Positions 24,881-33,113 of a stretch of DNA of 64,000 bases are shown here, one piece after another. The notes beneath the pieces are model-generated. The model was not told the origin of the DNA, searched no databases, and was given only the letters and a program-made list of their open reading frames with translations. The stretch comes from Desulfatibacillum sp. (GTDB lineage Bacteria; Desulfobacterota; Desulfobacteria; Desulfobacterales; SpSt-501), in contig DYEU01000012.1 of the NCBI GenBank assembly GCA_020725555.1, forward strand, positions 62,001 to 126,000. Reading direction: 5' to 3'. The position numbers and the translations under genes are program-made. The stretch's first letter is position 1, and each line of letters opens with the position of its first letter.

Positions 24881-25765
24881 TCAGACCCGCCCCCCGCTCC
24901 AGCGCAGCTTCGCCTTGAGCACGTCGAAGTAGTGCCGTCCGGGAAGCAGGATGAGCGGCAGGGGGTGATCGCTCCGCTTCACCGTGAGGACGTCCTGGTC
25001 GGTCAGCTCGAGGCCGCGCTGGCCGTCGAGGGTGAGCACGATGTCCTGGGAGCCCTTGTCCAGCCGCAGGGTGATCTCGACCTCCTCGGGCACGATCAGC
25101 GGCCGGTTGGTCAGGGTGAAGGGGCAGATGGGGGTGAGGATCAGCCCCGGGACCTTGGGGTGGATGACGGGGCCGCCGGCGGCGAGCGAGTAGGCGGTCG
25201 AGCCCGTGGGGGTGGCGATGATCAGGCCGTCGGCGCGGAAGGTGGTGAGGTAGTGGCCGTTCACGTGGGTCACGATGTTGGCCAGCCGCGCGAGCGCGCC
25301 GCGGTGGATCACGACGTCGTTCAGCACCGTGTCGCGCAGGACCGTCTTTTCCCGGCGGGCGACCACGGCGTCGAGCCGCATGCGGCGGGCGATGTGGAAG
25401 TCGCCCCGCAGCACGTGCTCGGCCGCCTCGAAGAGGTTTTCCTCGAGGATCTCGGCCAGAAAGCCGAGCTCGCCGAACTTGATGCCGAGAAGCGGGATCT
25501 CGCGGTCCCCCACCCAGCGGACCGCGCTGAGGAAGGTCCCGTCGCCGCCGAGCACGAAGACGCAGAAGAGGTCCCGCGGCGGCGGCCGCCTCCGGGAGGG
25601 TTCCCGGCCCCCGGGCGCGGCCTCGCTCGCCGTGCGCAGGACCTCGATGCCCCGAACCCGGAGCCAGGCCGCAAGCTCGTCGGCCTTGGCGGCGGCGTGC
25701 GGGTCCCGCTTGACGTAGAGCGCCACCTTGCGCGGGGCGGCGCGGGAACCCCTGTTCTTCGGCAT
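24881..25765 (-). CDS. nadK: NAD kinase
   Basis: 294 residues. It makes NADP from NAD and ATP (or polyphosphate). [16 protein letters not shown] is the catalytic GGDG motif, [17 protein letters not shown] and [18 protein letters not shown] are the conserved NAD-binding motifs and occur in the expected order. The ATG at 25765 follows a GGAGACGGCC stretch. It is the second gene of a minus-strand cluster and supplies NADP in the neighbourhood of two SDR genes, though that link is only positional. Confidence 0.95.
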   Translation of the reverse strand: MPKNRGSRAAPRKVALYVKRDPHAAAKADELAAWLRVRGIEVLRTASEAAPGGREPSRRRPPPRDLFCVFVLGGDGTFLSAVRWVGDREIPLLGIKFGELGFLAEILEENLFEAAEHVLRGDFHIARRMRLDAVVARREKTVLRDTVLNDVVIHRGALARLANIVTHVNGHYLTTFRADGLIIATPTGSTAYSLAAGGPVIHPKVPGLILTPICPFTLTNRPLIVPEEVEITLRLDKGSQDIVLTLDGQRGLELTDQDVLTVKRSDHPLPLILLPGRHYFDVLKAKLRWSGGRV

Positions 25766-25820
25766 GCGGGCCGTCTCCTCCCCCTGCGTCAGCGGCGGCC
25801 CTCCCGGCCGCCCGGGGCCT

Positions 25821-26996
25821 TCATAGCGGTTCGGGCCGCTCGCCGCAAGGGGGCACCTCGCGCCGCGGCACGCGAACGAAGACGGCGACGCGGCCCTCCC
25901 CCTCGGCCGGGGCCCACTCGGCGAGCACGATCTCCGCCGCGTTTGCCGGGTCCCGGCGGAGGGGGAGCTTGACCCCCAGCCAATTGAGGTGCAGCCGGAG
26001 CGGCCGCACGGCGAAGGCCTTCTCCGGTGCGGCGAAAAGCGCGGCCAGCCGCCGCAGGAACTCCCCGCCGCCTGCGGCCTCGGCCCCCAGGGACTCGATC
26101 TCGCGCGCGATCGCCTCGAGCGCCTCCGGCGGCCGCAGCCCCCCCTGTTCGCCGCTCCGGGTGGCGGCGATCTTCCACTGCGCGGCGAGCAGGGTTTTCT
26201 CTTCCCGGAGCGCCTCGCGCCGGCGGCGCAAGGCGAGCGTCGCGGCCACCCGGCGGCCGGCGATCTCGCCGAGGAGCCGCCGCGCGGCCGCCCGCCGGAG
26301 GGCCTCCTCGTCGGCGCTCGGCTCGAGGAGTTCGAGCTCCTCGAACTCGACCACGGTCTGCGCCTCGTCGCGGCGCAGGAGATCGCCATCGAGGAGCGGG
26401 GCGAAAACGGTGCGCTCGCGGCGGCGGGCGGTGAGCAGGGCGAAGGCGCACCCGGAGCTGGTGCGCGCGAAGAAGTCGCGGAGTGCCCCGTCCGCGGCGA
26501 GAAAGCGGGAGATCGCCTCGGGGCTCACGAAGAGCGCCCGCAGCAGCGGGTCCCGCGCCCAGCGCCCCGCGGCGAGCTCGACCGGCCCGGGGGTCTCCGC
26601 CAGGGCGCGGCGGAGGTGCTCCGCCGCCCGGCCCAGGGCGGGGGCGAGCTCGCGGCGGCAGTCGCCGGGGGAGCAGGCGAGCGGTGCGCTCGCCGCGGCG
26701 ATTTCCTCGAGGGCCTCGTCGATCAGCGCCGCAAGACGCTGCCGCCGCCTGGCCGCGCGGCGCCTGCGGGCGAGCGCGAGCCTCAGGCCGCGGAGAGCGC
26801 GCCGGGCGGACGCCCGGGGGGCCGCAAGCGGAGGCGCCGTGGGGCTTCGCCGCAAATTGACTTTGGTTTCCGCCTCGGATAGAGGATCCAAGCGTTTTCC
26901 GCCTCGTTGGGCACGGGGGGCGTGTGCGGCAGGCGGGGCGGCCCCGCCCGGCCCCGGAAGGAAACCATGCCCTGCGCACGGAGGCCATCGTAGCAT
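25821..26996 (-). CDS. Unknown protein, long helical, upstream of nadK
   Basis: The frame encodes 391 residues and is rich in Arg, Ala and Leu. It looks helical from about residue 65 to 300 and ends with a distinct globular part ([18 protein letters not shown] and [20 protein letters not shown]). No motif I recognise. It is supported by coding-like third-position GC, absence of stops, a more ordered C-terminus and its place 55 bases upstream of nadK. The start is uncertain: the first 40 residues look non-coding, and a TTG near 26850 might be the true start. Confidence 0.6.
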   Translation of the reverse strand: MLRWPPCAGHGFLPGPGGAAPPAAHAPRAQRGGKRLDPLSEAETKVNLRRSPTAPPLAAPRASARRALRGLRLALARRRRAARRRQRLAALIDEALEEIAAASAPLACSPGDCRRELAPALGRAAEHLRRALAETPGPVELAAGRWARDPLLRALFVSPEAISRFLAADGALRDFFARTSSGCAFALLTARRRERTVFAPLLDGDLLRRDEAQTVVEFEELELLEPSADEEALRRAAARRLLGEIAGRRVAATLALRRRREALREEKTLLAAQWKIAATRSGEQGGLRPPEALEAIAREIESLGAEAAGGGEFLRRLAALFAAPEKAFAVRPLRLHLNWLGVKLPLRRDPANAAEIVLAEWAPAEGEGRVAVFVRVPRREVPPCGERPEPL

Positions 26997-27143
26997 GGGG
27001 GCCCCGGCCCGCCAACCCCGGGGCGGGGCTTGGCCCCTCCTCCGCCGGCGCCGGGGCGCATCCCGGCGGGGCGCCTTGTTCGCCCCCCCGGGGGTGATGG
27101 GGGGCCCGCGGTTTCCTTGCCCGTTTCGGCTGCGGCCTGAGGC

Positions 27144-27172
27144 TTGCGCCCGGCTGCGTTGCGCCCTATCCT
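27144..27172 (+). promoter_or_regulatory. Candidate promoter of the receiver-domain gene
   Basis: TTGCGC (27144-27149), 17-base spacer, TATCCT (27167-27172) in the 281-base divergent gap 26997-27277. I see no other feature in that gap. Confidence 0.3.
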
Positions 27173-27277
27173 GGGGCCGGGATGTTCCGGGGCGCCGGGC
27201 GGGGATGCACGCCGCTCCCCGTCCGGGGGTTTTCCGCGGGGAAGGGCCCGGTGCGATCCGGGCGGGAAGGAGGCGAG

Positions 27278-27766
27278 ATGAGCGATTCGGTCCTCAACGG
27301 CAAACGGCTGCTCGCCGTGGACGACGAGCCCGATGTCCTCGATGCGCTCGAGGAGATCGTCCAGGCCGATGCCCCGGGTTGCACCCTCTACAAGGCGCGG
27401 TCCTACGAGGAGGCGATGCGGCTGCTCGAGGAGCTCGACTTCGATCTCGTGGTGCTCGACATCATGGGGGTGCGGGGCTTCGATCTGCTCGAGGAGGCCG
27501 TCAAGCGGGGCTTGCGGGTCGCGATGCTGACCGCGCACGCGCTCACGCCCGAGGCCCTCAAGCGCTCCTACGACCTCAAGGCGCGTGCGTTTCTGCCCAA
27601 GGAGAAGCTTGCCGAAATCGTGCCCTTCCTCGAGGACGTCCTCACCTGCGATTACGAGACCGGCTGGAAGCGCCTCATGCGCAAGCTGCACGCCTTCTTC
27701 AACGCGCGCTTCGTCTCCGACTGGGAAAAGAAGACCGGCCTCGAGTGGAAGGAATGGGCCAAGTGA
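27278..27766 (+). CDS. Stand-alone response-regulator receiver protein
   Basis: 162 residues. Residues 8-118 are a receiver domain: the acidic pair in LAVDDEPDVLDAL (Asp15-16), the phosphorylated Asp in LVVLDIMGVRGFDLL (about 61), Thr in VAMLTAHAL and Lys in FLPKEKL are all present. The remaining 40 residues form an amphipathic tail (WKRLMRKLHAFFNARFVSDW) without a recognisable DNA-binding fold. AAGGAGG precedes the ATG. No kinase gene adjoins; the nearest is at 56 kb. Confidence 0.9.
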   Translation: MSDSVLNGKRLLAVDDEPDVLDALEEIVQADAPGCTLYKARSYEEAMRLLEELDFDLVVLDIMGVRGFDLLEEAVKRGLRVAMLTAHALTPEALKRSYDLKARAFLPKEKLAEIVPFLEDVLTCDYETGWKRLMRKLHAFFNARFVSDWEKKTGLEWKEWAK

Positions 27767-27791
27767 GCCCCGGGCCGGCGGGCCGAGCGCC

Positions 27792-29093
27792 TCAGGGCAT
27801 GAACCGTTCGGGCAGAAAGGTGCAGATCGCGGGGAACAGAAAGAGCAGCACCCCGCAGAAGAAGATGCTCAGCAGAAACGGGTAGACCCCGCGGTAGATC
27901 GTCCCGAAGGGGACCTTGGTGATGTTCTTCACCACGAAGACGTTGATCGCCACCGGCGGGATCACCACCCCGATCATCACCGTGAGGGCGATGATCATGC
28001 CGAACCAGAGCGGGCTGAAGCCCAGCTTCTCGATCACCGGGAAGAAAATGGGGGTCGCGAGCACCATGAAGGCGAGGTCGTCGATGAAGGAGCCGCCCAG
28101 GAGGTAGATGACCGAGATCATCACCATGACGGCGTAGCGGTTGTAGGGCAGGGAGACGACCCAGTCCGCGGTGATCATCGGGATCTTGGTGACCGCGAGG
28201 AAGTGGCCGAGGACGACCGAGCCCGCGATCAGCATGAGCACCATGCAGGCCGTGCGCAGCGACTCGGCCACCGACTTCACGTAGCCCCGGAAGTTCAAAT
28301 CCCCCTTCAGGATCGAAAGCACGAGGACCGCGAAGGTCCCCACACTTCCCGCCTCGGTGGGCGTGAAGAAGCCTTCCATCAACCCCCCGATCACCAGGGC
28401 GAAGATGACGAGCACCCAGAGCACCTCGGGGAGCGACGCCAGGCGCGTTTTCCAGCTCGAGGGCCGCCCGCGGGGGCCGAGCGCCGGGTTGATCCGGCAC
28501 CAGCCGTAAATGATGCAGACGAACAGGAAGGCGACGATCAGGCCCGGGATCAGCCCGGCGAGGAAGAGCTTGCCGATCGACTGCTCGGTGATGATGCCGA
28601 AGACGATCAGGGTCACGCTGGGCGGCATCAGGATGCCCAGCGTCCCCACCGTGGCCACGATCCCCGTGGAGAGCTTCTTGTCGTAGCCGTAGTGGTCCAT
28701 CTCCGGCACGGCGATGCTGGCGAAGGTCGCGGCCGTCGCCGGGGAGGAGCCGCAGATCGCCTTGAAGGCCGTGGCCCCGGCCACGGTCGCCATGGCGAGC
28801 CCCCCGGGGATGTGGCCGACGAAGGCGTAGGCCGCGGCGTACATGCGGCGGGCGATGCCGGCGTTGAAGGCGATCTGGCCCATGAGGATGAAGAGCGGGA
28901 TGACCGTGAACCCGTAGGAGGAAAGCACGTCGAAGACGTCCTTGGCGAGCAGGTTCAGGCCCGCTTTCCAGGAAACGATCGTGCTGAAGCCCACGAAGCC
29001 GACGAGCGCCATGGCGAAGCCGAGCTCGATGCCGGTGAGAAAGAGCAGCAGCACGGCGGCCAGCCCGACCAGGCCGATCGAGACCTCACTCAT
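27792..29093 (-). CDS. dctM: TRAP transporter large permease subunit
   Basis: 433 residues with about 12 membrane segments. The opening GLVGLAAVLLLFLTGIELGF and internal GGSFIDDLAFMVLATPIFFP are typical of DctM, which forms the Na+-coupled translocation core of tripartite carriers. It overlaps the dctQ-like gene by 8 bases. The third gene of dctPQM, read away from the GntR regulator. Confidence 0.94.
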   Translation of the reverse strand: MSEVSIGLVGLAAVLLLFLTGIELGFAMALVGFVGFSTIVSWKAGLNLLAKDVFDVLSSYGFTVIPLFILMGQIAFNAGIARRMYAAAYAFVGHIPGGLAMATVAGATAFKAICGSSPATAATFASIAVPEMDHYGYDKKLSTGIVATVGTLGILMPPSVTLIVFGIITEQSIGKLFLAGLIPGLIVAFLFVCIIYGWCRINPALGPRGRPSSWKTRLASLPEVLWVLVIFALVIGGLMEGFFTPTEAGSVGTFAVLVLSILKGDLNFRGYVKSVAESLRTACMVLMLIAGSVVLGHFLAVTKIPMITADWVVSLPYNRYAVMVMISVIYLLGGSFIDDLAFMVLATPIFFPVIEKLGFSPLWFGMIIALTVMIGVVIPPVAINVFVVKNITKVPFGTIYRGVYPFLLSIFFCGVLLFLFPAICTFLPERFMP

Positions 29094-29568
29094 AGTGCCC
29101 CCGGAAGAGTTTCACGATGTCCGCCAGCAAGACCAGGCATTCCACGAAGCAGGCCGCCGCGACCCCGTAGGCGACCGGGTAGAACGGAAGCTGGAGCGTG
29201 AGGGAGACCTCCCCGGAGCGCTGCAGGTCGAGGCCGAAGAGGACGAGGTTCCAGCCGATGAGCGCAAACAGGGCGATCCCGAGGCTGCGGGTGGCGAGGT
29301 GGAGCGGCCGCCGCAGCGCCGGCGGGAGCTTGCCGGTGAAGAAGTCGACGTAGATGTGGCCCCGCATCCAGGAGGTGAGCGGCAGGGCGAAGCCGATGAC
29401 CACGGCCCCGGAAAAGGCGACCAGCTCGTAGGTGCCGACGATCGGCCGCCGCAGCAGCCGCAGCACGACATCGAGCACCGTGAGCAGCATGATGAAGGTG
29501 ATGGCGATCCCGGCGATGACGTTGAGCAGGCGGCTCAGCCGCTCGACGAAGGCGAGGGGGCGTTCCAT
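29086..29568 (-). CDS. dctQ: TRAP transporter small permease subunit
   Basis: 160 residues, four membrane segments. LLNVIAGIAITFIMLLTVLD and the R-R-P-I-V-G-T-Y-E-L segment (residues about 38-47) are DctQ family features. It bridges the binding protein and the large permease. It starts 79 bases after dctP and overlaps dctM by 8 bases. Confidence 0.93.
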   Translation of the reverse strand: MERPLAFVERLSRLLNVIAGIAITFIMLLTVLDVVLRLLRRPIVGTYELVAFSGAVVIGFALPLTSWMRGHIYVDFFTGKLPPALRRPLHLATRSLGIALFALIGWNLVLFGLDLQRSGEVSLTLQLPFYPVAYGVAAACFVECLVLLADIVKLFRGHYE

Positions 29569-29647
29569 GCGCGCTCCTCAGCGTGGCCGGGGGCGATCCC
29601 GGCAGAGGGGGGCAGAAGGGCCGGGGCCCTTCTCCCCCCGTGGAGCC

Positions 29648-30676
29648 CTACGGCTGTTTCTTCACTTCCTCGAGGTAAAACTTGAGCGCTTCCTCGCCCG
29701 GGAGGTTCTTCGCCTTCATCCCGGCCACGTATTCGTCCAGGATCGGGCGGACCGCCTGGGCCCATTTCGCATCCTCCTCCTGGGAGAGGGCGATGACCTG
29801 GTTGCCGCGCGCGAGGGTGAACTGGCGGCCCTCCTTGTCGATCTCGTCCCAGAGCCGGCCGGTCTTGTCGACCCATTCGCGGCTGACTTCATCGATCGTC
29901 TTCTGCACCGCCGGGGGCAGGGCCTTCCACTTGTCGAGGTTCATCACCACGAAGAAGCCGGTGCTGTAGGAGGAGCCGAAGTTCTCGATCGTGTACTTGA
30001 CCACCTCGCCCCATTTCCAGCCCTGCAGCGACTCCTGCGGGGCCATGGAGCCGTCGACGACCCCGCGGCTGAGGGCGTCGTAGGTTTCGCCCATGGGCAT
30101 GGCCACGGGCACGGCGCCGAGCGCGGAGACGATCTTCGCCGCCATCCCCGTGCAGCGGATCTTCATCCCCTTGAGGTCGGCGAGGGTGTTCACGGGTTTC
30201 TTCGTGTGCAGCAGGCCCGGCCCGTGGCCGTGGAAGTAGAGCACCTTGACCTCGTTGAACTCGGCGGGCTTGAACTTTTCGTAGTAGGCGTTGATGAGCC
30301 GGCTCGCCGTCAAGCCGCTGCGGATGCCAAGCGGCAGGTCGGTCACCTCGGTCAGCGGGAACTTCCCGCGCGTGTAGGCGAGCACCGAAAAGCCGATGTC
30401 GGAGATGCCCTTGACGACGCCGTCGTAGCACTTGTCGGCCGGGGTGAGGGTCCCCCCGGGGAAGAGGGTGATCTTCACCGCCCCGCCGGTGCGTTTTTCG
30501 ACCTCTTGGGCCCACTCGGTGGCGAGCACGGTCATCTTGTGCGGGGCGGGGAAGAAGATGGAGTAATTGAGCTTGACGGGGTCGGCGGCCTGCGCCGGGC
30601 GCGGCGCTCCGCAGACGATCAGGGCGATTCCCAGAACCGCGGCGACTCCCCAGGCGATCCATGCGGCCTTCTTCAT
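29648..30676 (-). CDS. dctP: TRAP transporter substrate-binding protein (DctP family)
   Basis: 342 residues. The signal peptide (WIAWGVAAVLGIALIVCGAP ending before ADPVKL) sends it to the periplasm. The conserved LKGMKIRCTG region, which includes the arginine that binds the ligand carboxylate, and VDGSMAPQESLQGWKWGEV are DctP-like. A ribosome-binding site (GGGAGGAACGC) precedes the ATG. Ligand probably a carboxylate, otherwise unknown. First gene of the dctPQM operon, with a perfect -35 promoter 230 bases upstream. Confidence 0.93.
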   Translation of the reverse strand: MKKAAWIAWGVAAVLGIALIVCGAPRPAQAADPVKLNYSIFFPAPHKMTVLATEWAQEVEKRTGGAVKITLFPGGTLTPADKCYDGVVKGISDIGFSVLAYTRGKFPLTEVTDLPLGIRSGLTASRLINAYYEKFKPAEFNEVKVLYFHGHGPGLLHTKKPVNTLADLKGMKIRCTGMAAKIVSALGAVPVAMPMGETYDALSRGVVDGSMAPQESLQGWKWGEVVKYTIENFGSSYSTGFFVVMNLDKWKALPPAVQKTIDEVSREWVDKTGRLWDEIDKEGRQFTLARGNQVIALSQEEDAKWAQAVRPILDEYVAGMKAKNLPGEEALKFYLEEVKKQP

Positions 30677-30906
30677 GCGTTCCTCCCTTCGGGCTTGCGG
30701 GTTGGGGGACAGGGGCGCCGGCGTGGCGGCATTCCAGGGATCCGCGCGGGCCGTCTTTGCCGCCGGACCACGCCGCAATGCCGACGAAACCGGACCGCGG
30801 TCTTCGCCCCCGGGGCGCCGGGGGCGTCGCGGCCACACGGCCCGGGTCTTCTCTCGTCGATCCACCGTGGAACGCAGGGCAATGCTGGAGGCGATGGTTT
30901 CGACCT

Positions 30907-30935
30907 TATGTAATCCAAGGCCTCCCGGGTGTCAA
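30907..30935 (-). promoter_or_regulatory. Sigma-70 promoter of the dctPQM operon
   Basis: On the minus strand a perfect TTGACA (30930-30935), an exact 17-base spacer and TACATA (30907-30912). The -35 box begins one base from the TGCAAT-GTG-ATTGCA palindrome, so a protein bound there would contact or occlude RNA polymerase. Confidence 0.68.
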
Positions 30936-30936
30936 T

Positions 30937-30951
30937 TGCAATGTGATTGCA
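30937..30951. promoter_or_regulatory. Palindromic candidate operator between divergent promoters
   Basis: TGCAAT-GTG-ATTGCA is a perfect inverted repeat of 6-base arms around 3 bases. It abuts the minus-strand -35 and overlaps the plus-strand -35 candidate, the expected site for a dimeric repressor such as the adjacent GntR protein. Confidence 0.5.
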
Positions 30952-30975
30952 TTGTAGCTGTGATGAAGCTAAAAA
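30947..30975 (+). promoter_or_regulatory. Candidate promoter of the GntR regulator gene
   Basis: TTGCAT (30947-30952), a 17-base spacer and TAAAAA (30970-30975). The -35 lies inside the palindrome, compatible with autoregulation. It is weaker than the opposing promoter. Confidence 0.38.
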
Positions 30976-31096
30976 GCCGGGGTGCGGCCCTCTCCGCTCG
31001 CGGCGGCGGAAGCTTCGGTTGCCAGATCGCGCCGACCGATGATAGAGCGTTTCCCGCCACGGCGGCGACGGGGAGCGAGCGCCCCGCCCCCCGGGC

Positions 31097-31867
31097 ATGC
31101 GAAAGGACCCCCGAGCGGTGCTCAACCCCCACGAGTCGACCCCGCTCTACCTCGGCCTGCGCGAGCTCCTGCGCGGCAAGCTCGCCGCGGGCGAATACCC
31201 CCCCGACCAGGCCATCCCCTCGGAGCGCGCGCTCTGCCGGGCCTACGGCGTAAGCCGCATCACCGTGCGCCAGGCGATCGCCGGGCTGATCCACGAGGGG
31301 CTTCTCTACCGCCGGCCGGGCAAGGGGACCTACGCCGCCCCGCGCAAGGTGAGCCAGGGGCTCGGCCGCTTCGTCCGTTTCGCGCAGACGGTCGCGCAGA
31401 TCGGCCTTGCCCCGGCGACGCGCATCCTCTTTTCCGGCAACGCGGCGCCGGATCCCGAGGCGGCCGCCGTGCTGGGGCTCGACGCCGAGCGGGTCGCCCC
31501 CCGGCTCCGGCTCCTGGGGCTGGGGGACGGCCGGCCGCTCGTCGTCTACGACTCCTTTTTCGCCCCGGATGCGGGGGCGGCGATCCTCGCCGCGGCCGAG
31601 CGGCGCGGGCGCTCCGGGGCGCCCTTTTCCAGCTACGACCTCTGGGAGGAAGCCGGCGGGCCGCGGCCGGTCCGCGTGCAGCAGACGCTCGAGGCCTTAA
31701 GCGCCGCGGGGCCTGCGGCGAAGCAGCTCGCCGTGCCGCCCGGCCGGGCGCTCCTGCGGGTGGTCTCGGTCTTCGAGGACCGCCGCGGCCGGCCGCTCGA
31801 GTTCCGGCGCGCCCTCTACCGCGGCGACCTCTACAAGTTCCAGGTGGTGCGCGAGCTCGCGGACTGA
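31097..31867 (+). CDS. GntR-family regulator with UTRA domain (HutC subfamily)
   Basis: 256 residues. Residues about 14-85 are a winged helix (LRGKLAAGEYPPDQAIPSER, then YGVSRITVRQAIAGLIHEGL and RRPGKGTY), residues about 95-250 a UTRA ligand-binding domain (GLGRFVRFAQT to RALYRGDLYKFQV). HutC-type regulators bind palindromic operators as dimers and usually respond to the substrate of neighbouring genes. It lies between a divergent dctPQM operon and the downstream TAXI operon and could control either or both. No strong ribosome-binding site; a GTG 20 bases downstream is an alternative start. Confidence 0.92.
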   Translation: MRKDPRAVLNPHESTPLYLGLRELLRGKLAAGEYPPDQAIPSERALCRAYGVSRITVRQAIAGLIHEGLLYRRPGKGTYAAPRKVSQGLGRFVRFAQTVAQIGLAPATRILFSGNAAPDPEAAAVLGLDAERVAPRLRLLGLGDGRPLVVYDSFFAPDAGAAILAAAERRGRSGAPFSSYDLWEEAGGPRPVRVQQTLEALSAAGPAAKQLAVPPGRALLRVVSVFEDRRGRPLEFRRALYRGDLYKFQVVRELAD

Positions 31868-31917
31868 CGAAAGATCCCCGGGGGGCGGGGGTCGGCGGTT
31901 GACAGGCCGTGCATCCA

Positions 31918-31933
31918 ACTGGTAATGACCGGA
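31918..31933. promoter_or_regulatory. DasR/YvoA-like candidate GntR operator before the TAXI operon
   Basis: ACTGGT-AATG-ACCGGA resembles the HutC-subfamily dre pattern ACTGGT-N4-ACCAGT; the right half deviates at two positions. A perfect TTGACA is at 31899-31904, 13 bases upstream, so the site would lie over the spacer and -10 region of the TAXI promoter. Confidence 0.4.
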
Positions 31934-32023
31934 TAGAACCACTGCCGTCTCGCCCCTGCACCGGCACATCCCTTTCCGGCGACCGCCGGTCGCCGCCTTC
32001 CCGCCCGGAGAAAGGAGGAAGCC

Positions 32024-33049
32024 ATGCACGCCCCCCGCCCGCACACCCGTTTCCTCGCCGTGATCGCCTTCCTCGCGCTTGCGCTGGGGACCGGTTTCCC
32101 CGCGGCCGAGGCCCAGGTCCGCAACCTCAACATGGGCAGCACCTCGTCCACCTCGCCGGTCTACGCCTGGGCCGTCGCCACGGCCAACGTCATCAACAAG
32201 GCCAACGTCGGCCTCAACGTCACCGTGGTCGAAAGCGGGGCCGCCCTCGACAACCTGCGCAAGCTGAAGGAGGGCGTCTTCGACTTCGCCCTCTCGATCG
32301 ACATCCCCTCGGCCATGCAGATGTACCACGGGATCGACTCCTTCAAGGGCCAGCCCTGGAAGGACGTGCGCGTCCTCTTCATCCGCAACGTGACCGTGGA
32401 CCGCGTTTACGTGCGCAAGGACGCAGGTGTGCGGACCTTCCGGGAGCTCGCCGGCAAGAAATTTTCGCCGGGCATCCCGGGCGCCTCCTCGACGGCCTAC
32501 ATGATGAAGTTCAACGAGGTCCTCAAGGCGAACATCGCCTTCGTCCCCGGCACGCTCGCCGACTCGATCGCCGCCCTGCAGACGAACCGCATCGTCGGGC
32601 TGCAGAAGACGAGCCCGGTCAAGGCCATGGACTCCTCGCTGATCGAGGTGAACCTCACCACCCCGCTCACCGTGATCGGCTTCACCGCCGAGGACGTGGC
32701 CGCGATCACCAAGGCCTATCCCTACATCCCCTTCATCGAGACCCCCCGGGGGACGATCGCCCAGCTGCCCGAGGCCGGGCCGATGCACGAGCTCGCCCCC
32801 ATCGTGGGCGCGATGGCCTCGAAGGATCTCCCGGAGGATGTCGTCTACCGCATCGTGAAGTCCTACGTCGAGGGCCAGCCGGAGGTCGCCGCCTCCTACC
32901 CCGCGGTCAAGGGGTGGGACCCCGTCGCGGACCTCTTCCGCTATGTACCCGAGGGGGCCGAGGTGCCGGCGCACGCCGGGCTCGTCCGCTACGCGCGCGA
33001 GCGCGGCATCGAGGTGCCCAAGCGCTTCCTGCCCCCCGAAGTGAAGTGA
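32024..33049 (+). CDS. TAXI-family TRAP transporter solute-binding protein
   Basis: 341 residues with a signal peptide ending near FPAAEA. The mature start RNLNMGSTSSTSPVYAWAVA is a variant of the TAXI ligand-binding motif, followed by NVTVVESGAALDNLRKLKEG. TAXI proteins supply ligand (glutamate/glutamine-like or related in known cases) to fused TRAP permeases. AAAGGAGGAAGCC precedes the ATG. The next gene, 64 bases on, is such a permease. Ligand not predictable. Confidence 0.92.
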   Translation: MHAPRPHTRFLAVIAFLALALGTGFPAAEAQVRNLNMGSTSSTSPVYAWAVATANVINKANVGLNVTVVESGAALDNLRKLKEGVFDFALSIDIPSAMQMYHGIDSFKGQPWKDVRVLFIRNVTVDRVYVRKDAGVRTFRELAGKKFSPGIPGASSTAYMMKFNEVLKANIAFVPGTLADSIAALQTNRIVGLQKTSPVKAMDSSLIEVNLTTPLTVIGFTAEDVAAITKAYPYIPFIETPRGTIAQLPEAGPMHELAPIVGAMASKDLPEDVVYRIVKSYVEGQPEVAASYPAVKGWDPVADLFRYVPEGAEVPAHAGLVRYARERGIEVPKRFLPPEVK

Positions 33050-33113
33050 GGCGGGCGGCGGTTCCCCTTTCCGCGCCCGCCCCGCGCGGGCGCCCCCTGG
33101 AGGACCGGGACCC

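Larger units (their letters stand above)
30677..31096. other. 420-base divergent regulatory region (TRAP operon / GntR gene)
   Basis: No gene is visible. The centre (30903-30975) is strikingly AT-rich for this genome and holds two facing promoters and a palindrome, each listed separately. The part from 30677 to 30900 would be a long 5' leader of the TRAP operon; the part from 30976 to 31096 the GntR leader. Confidence 0.6.
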
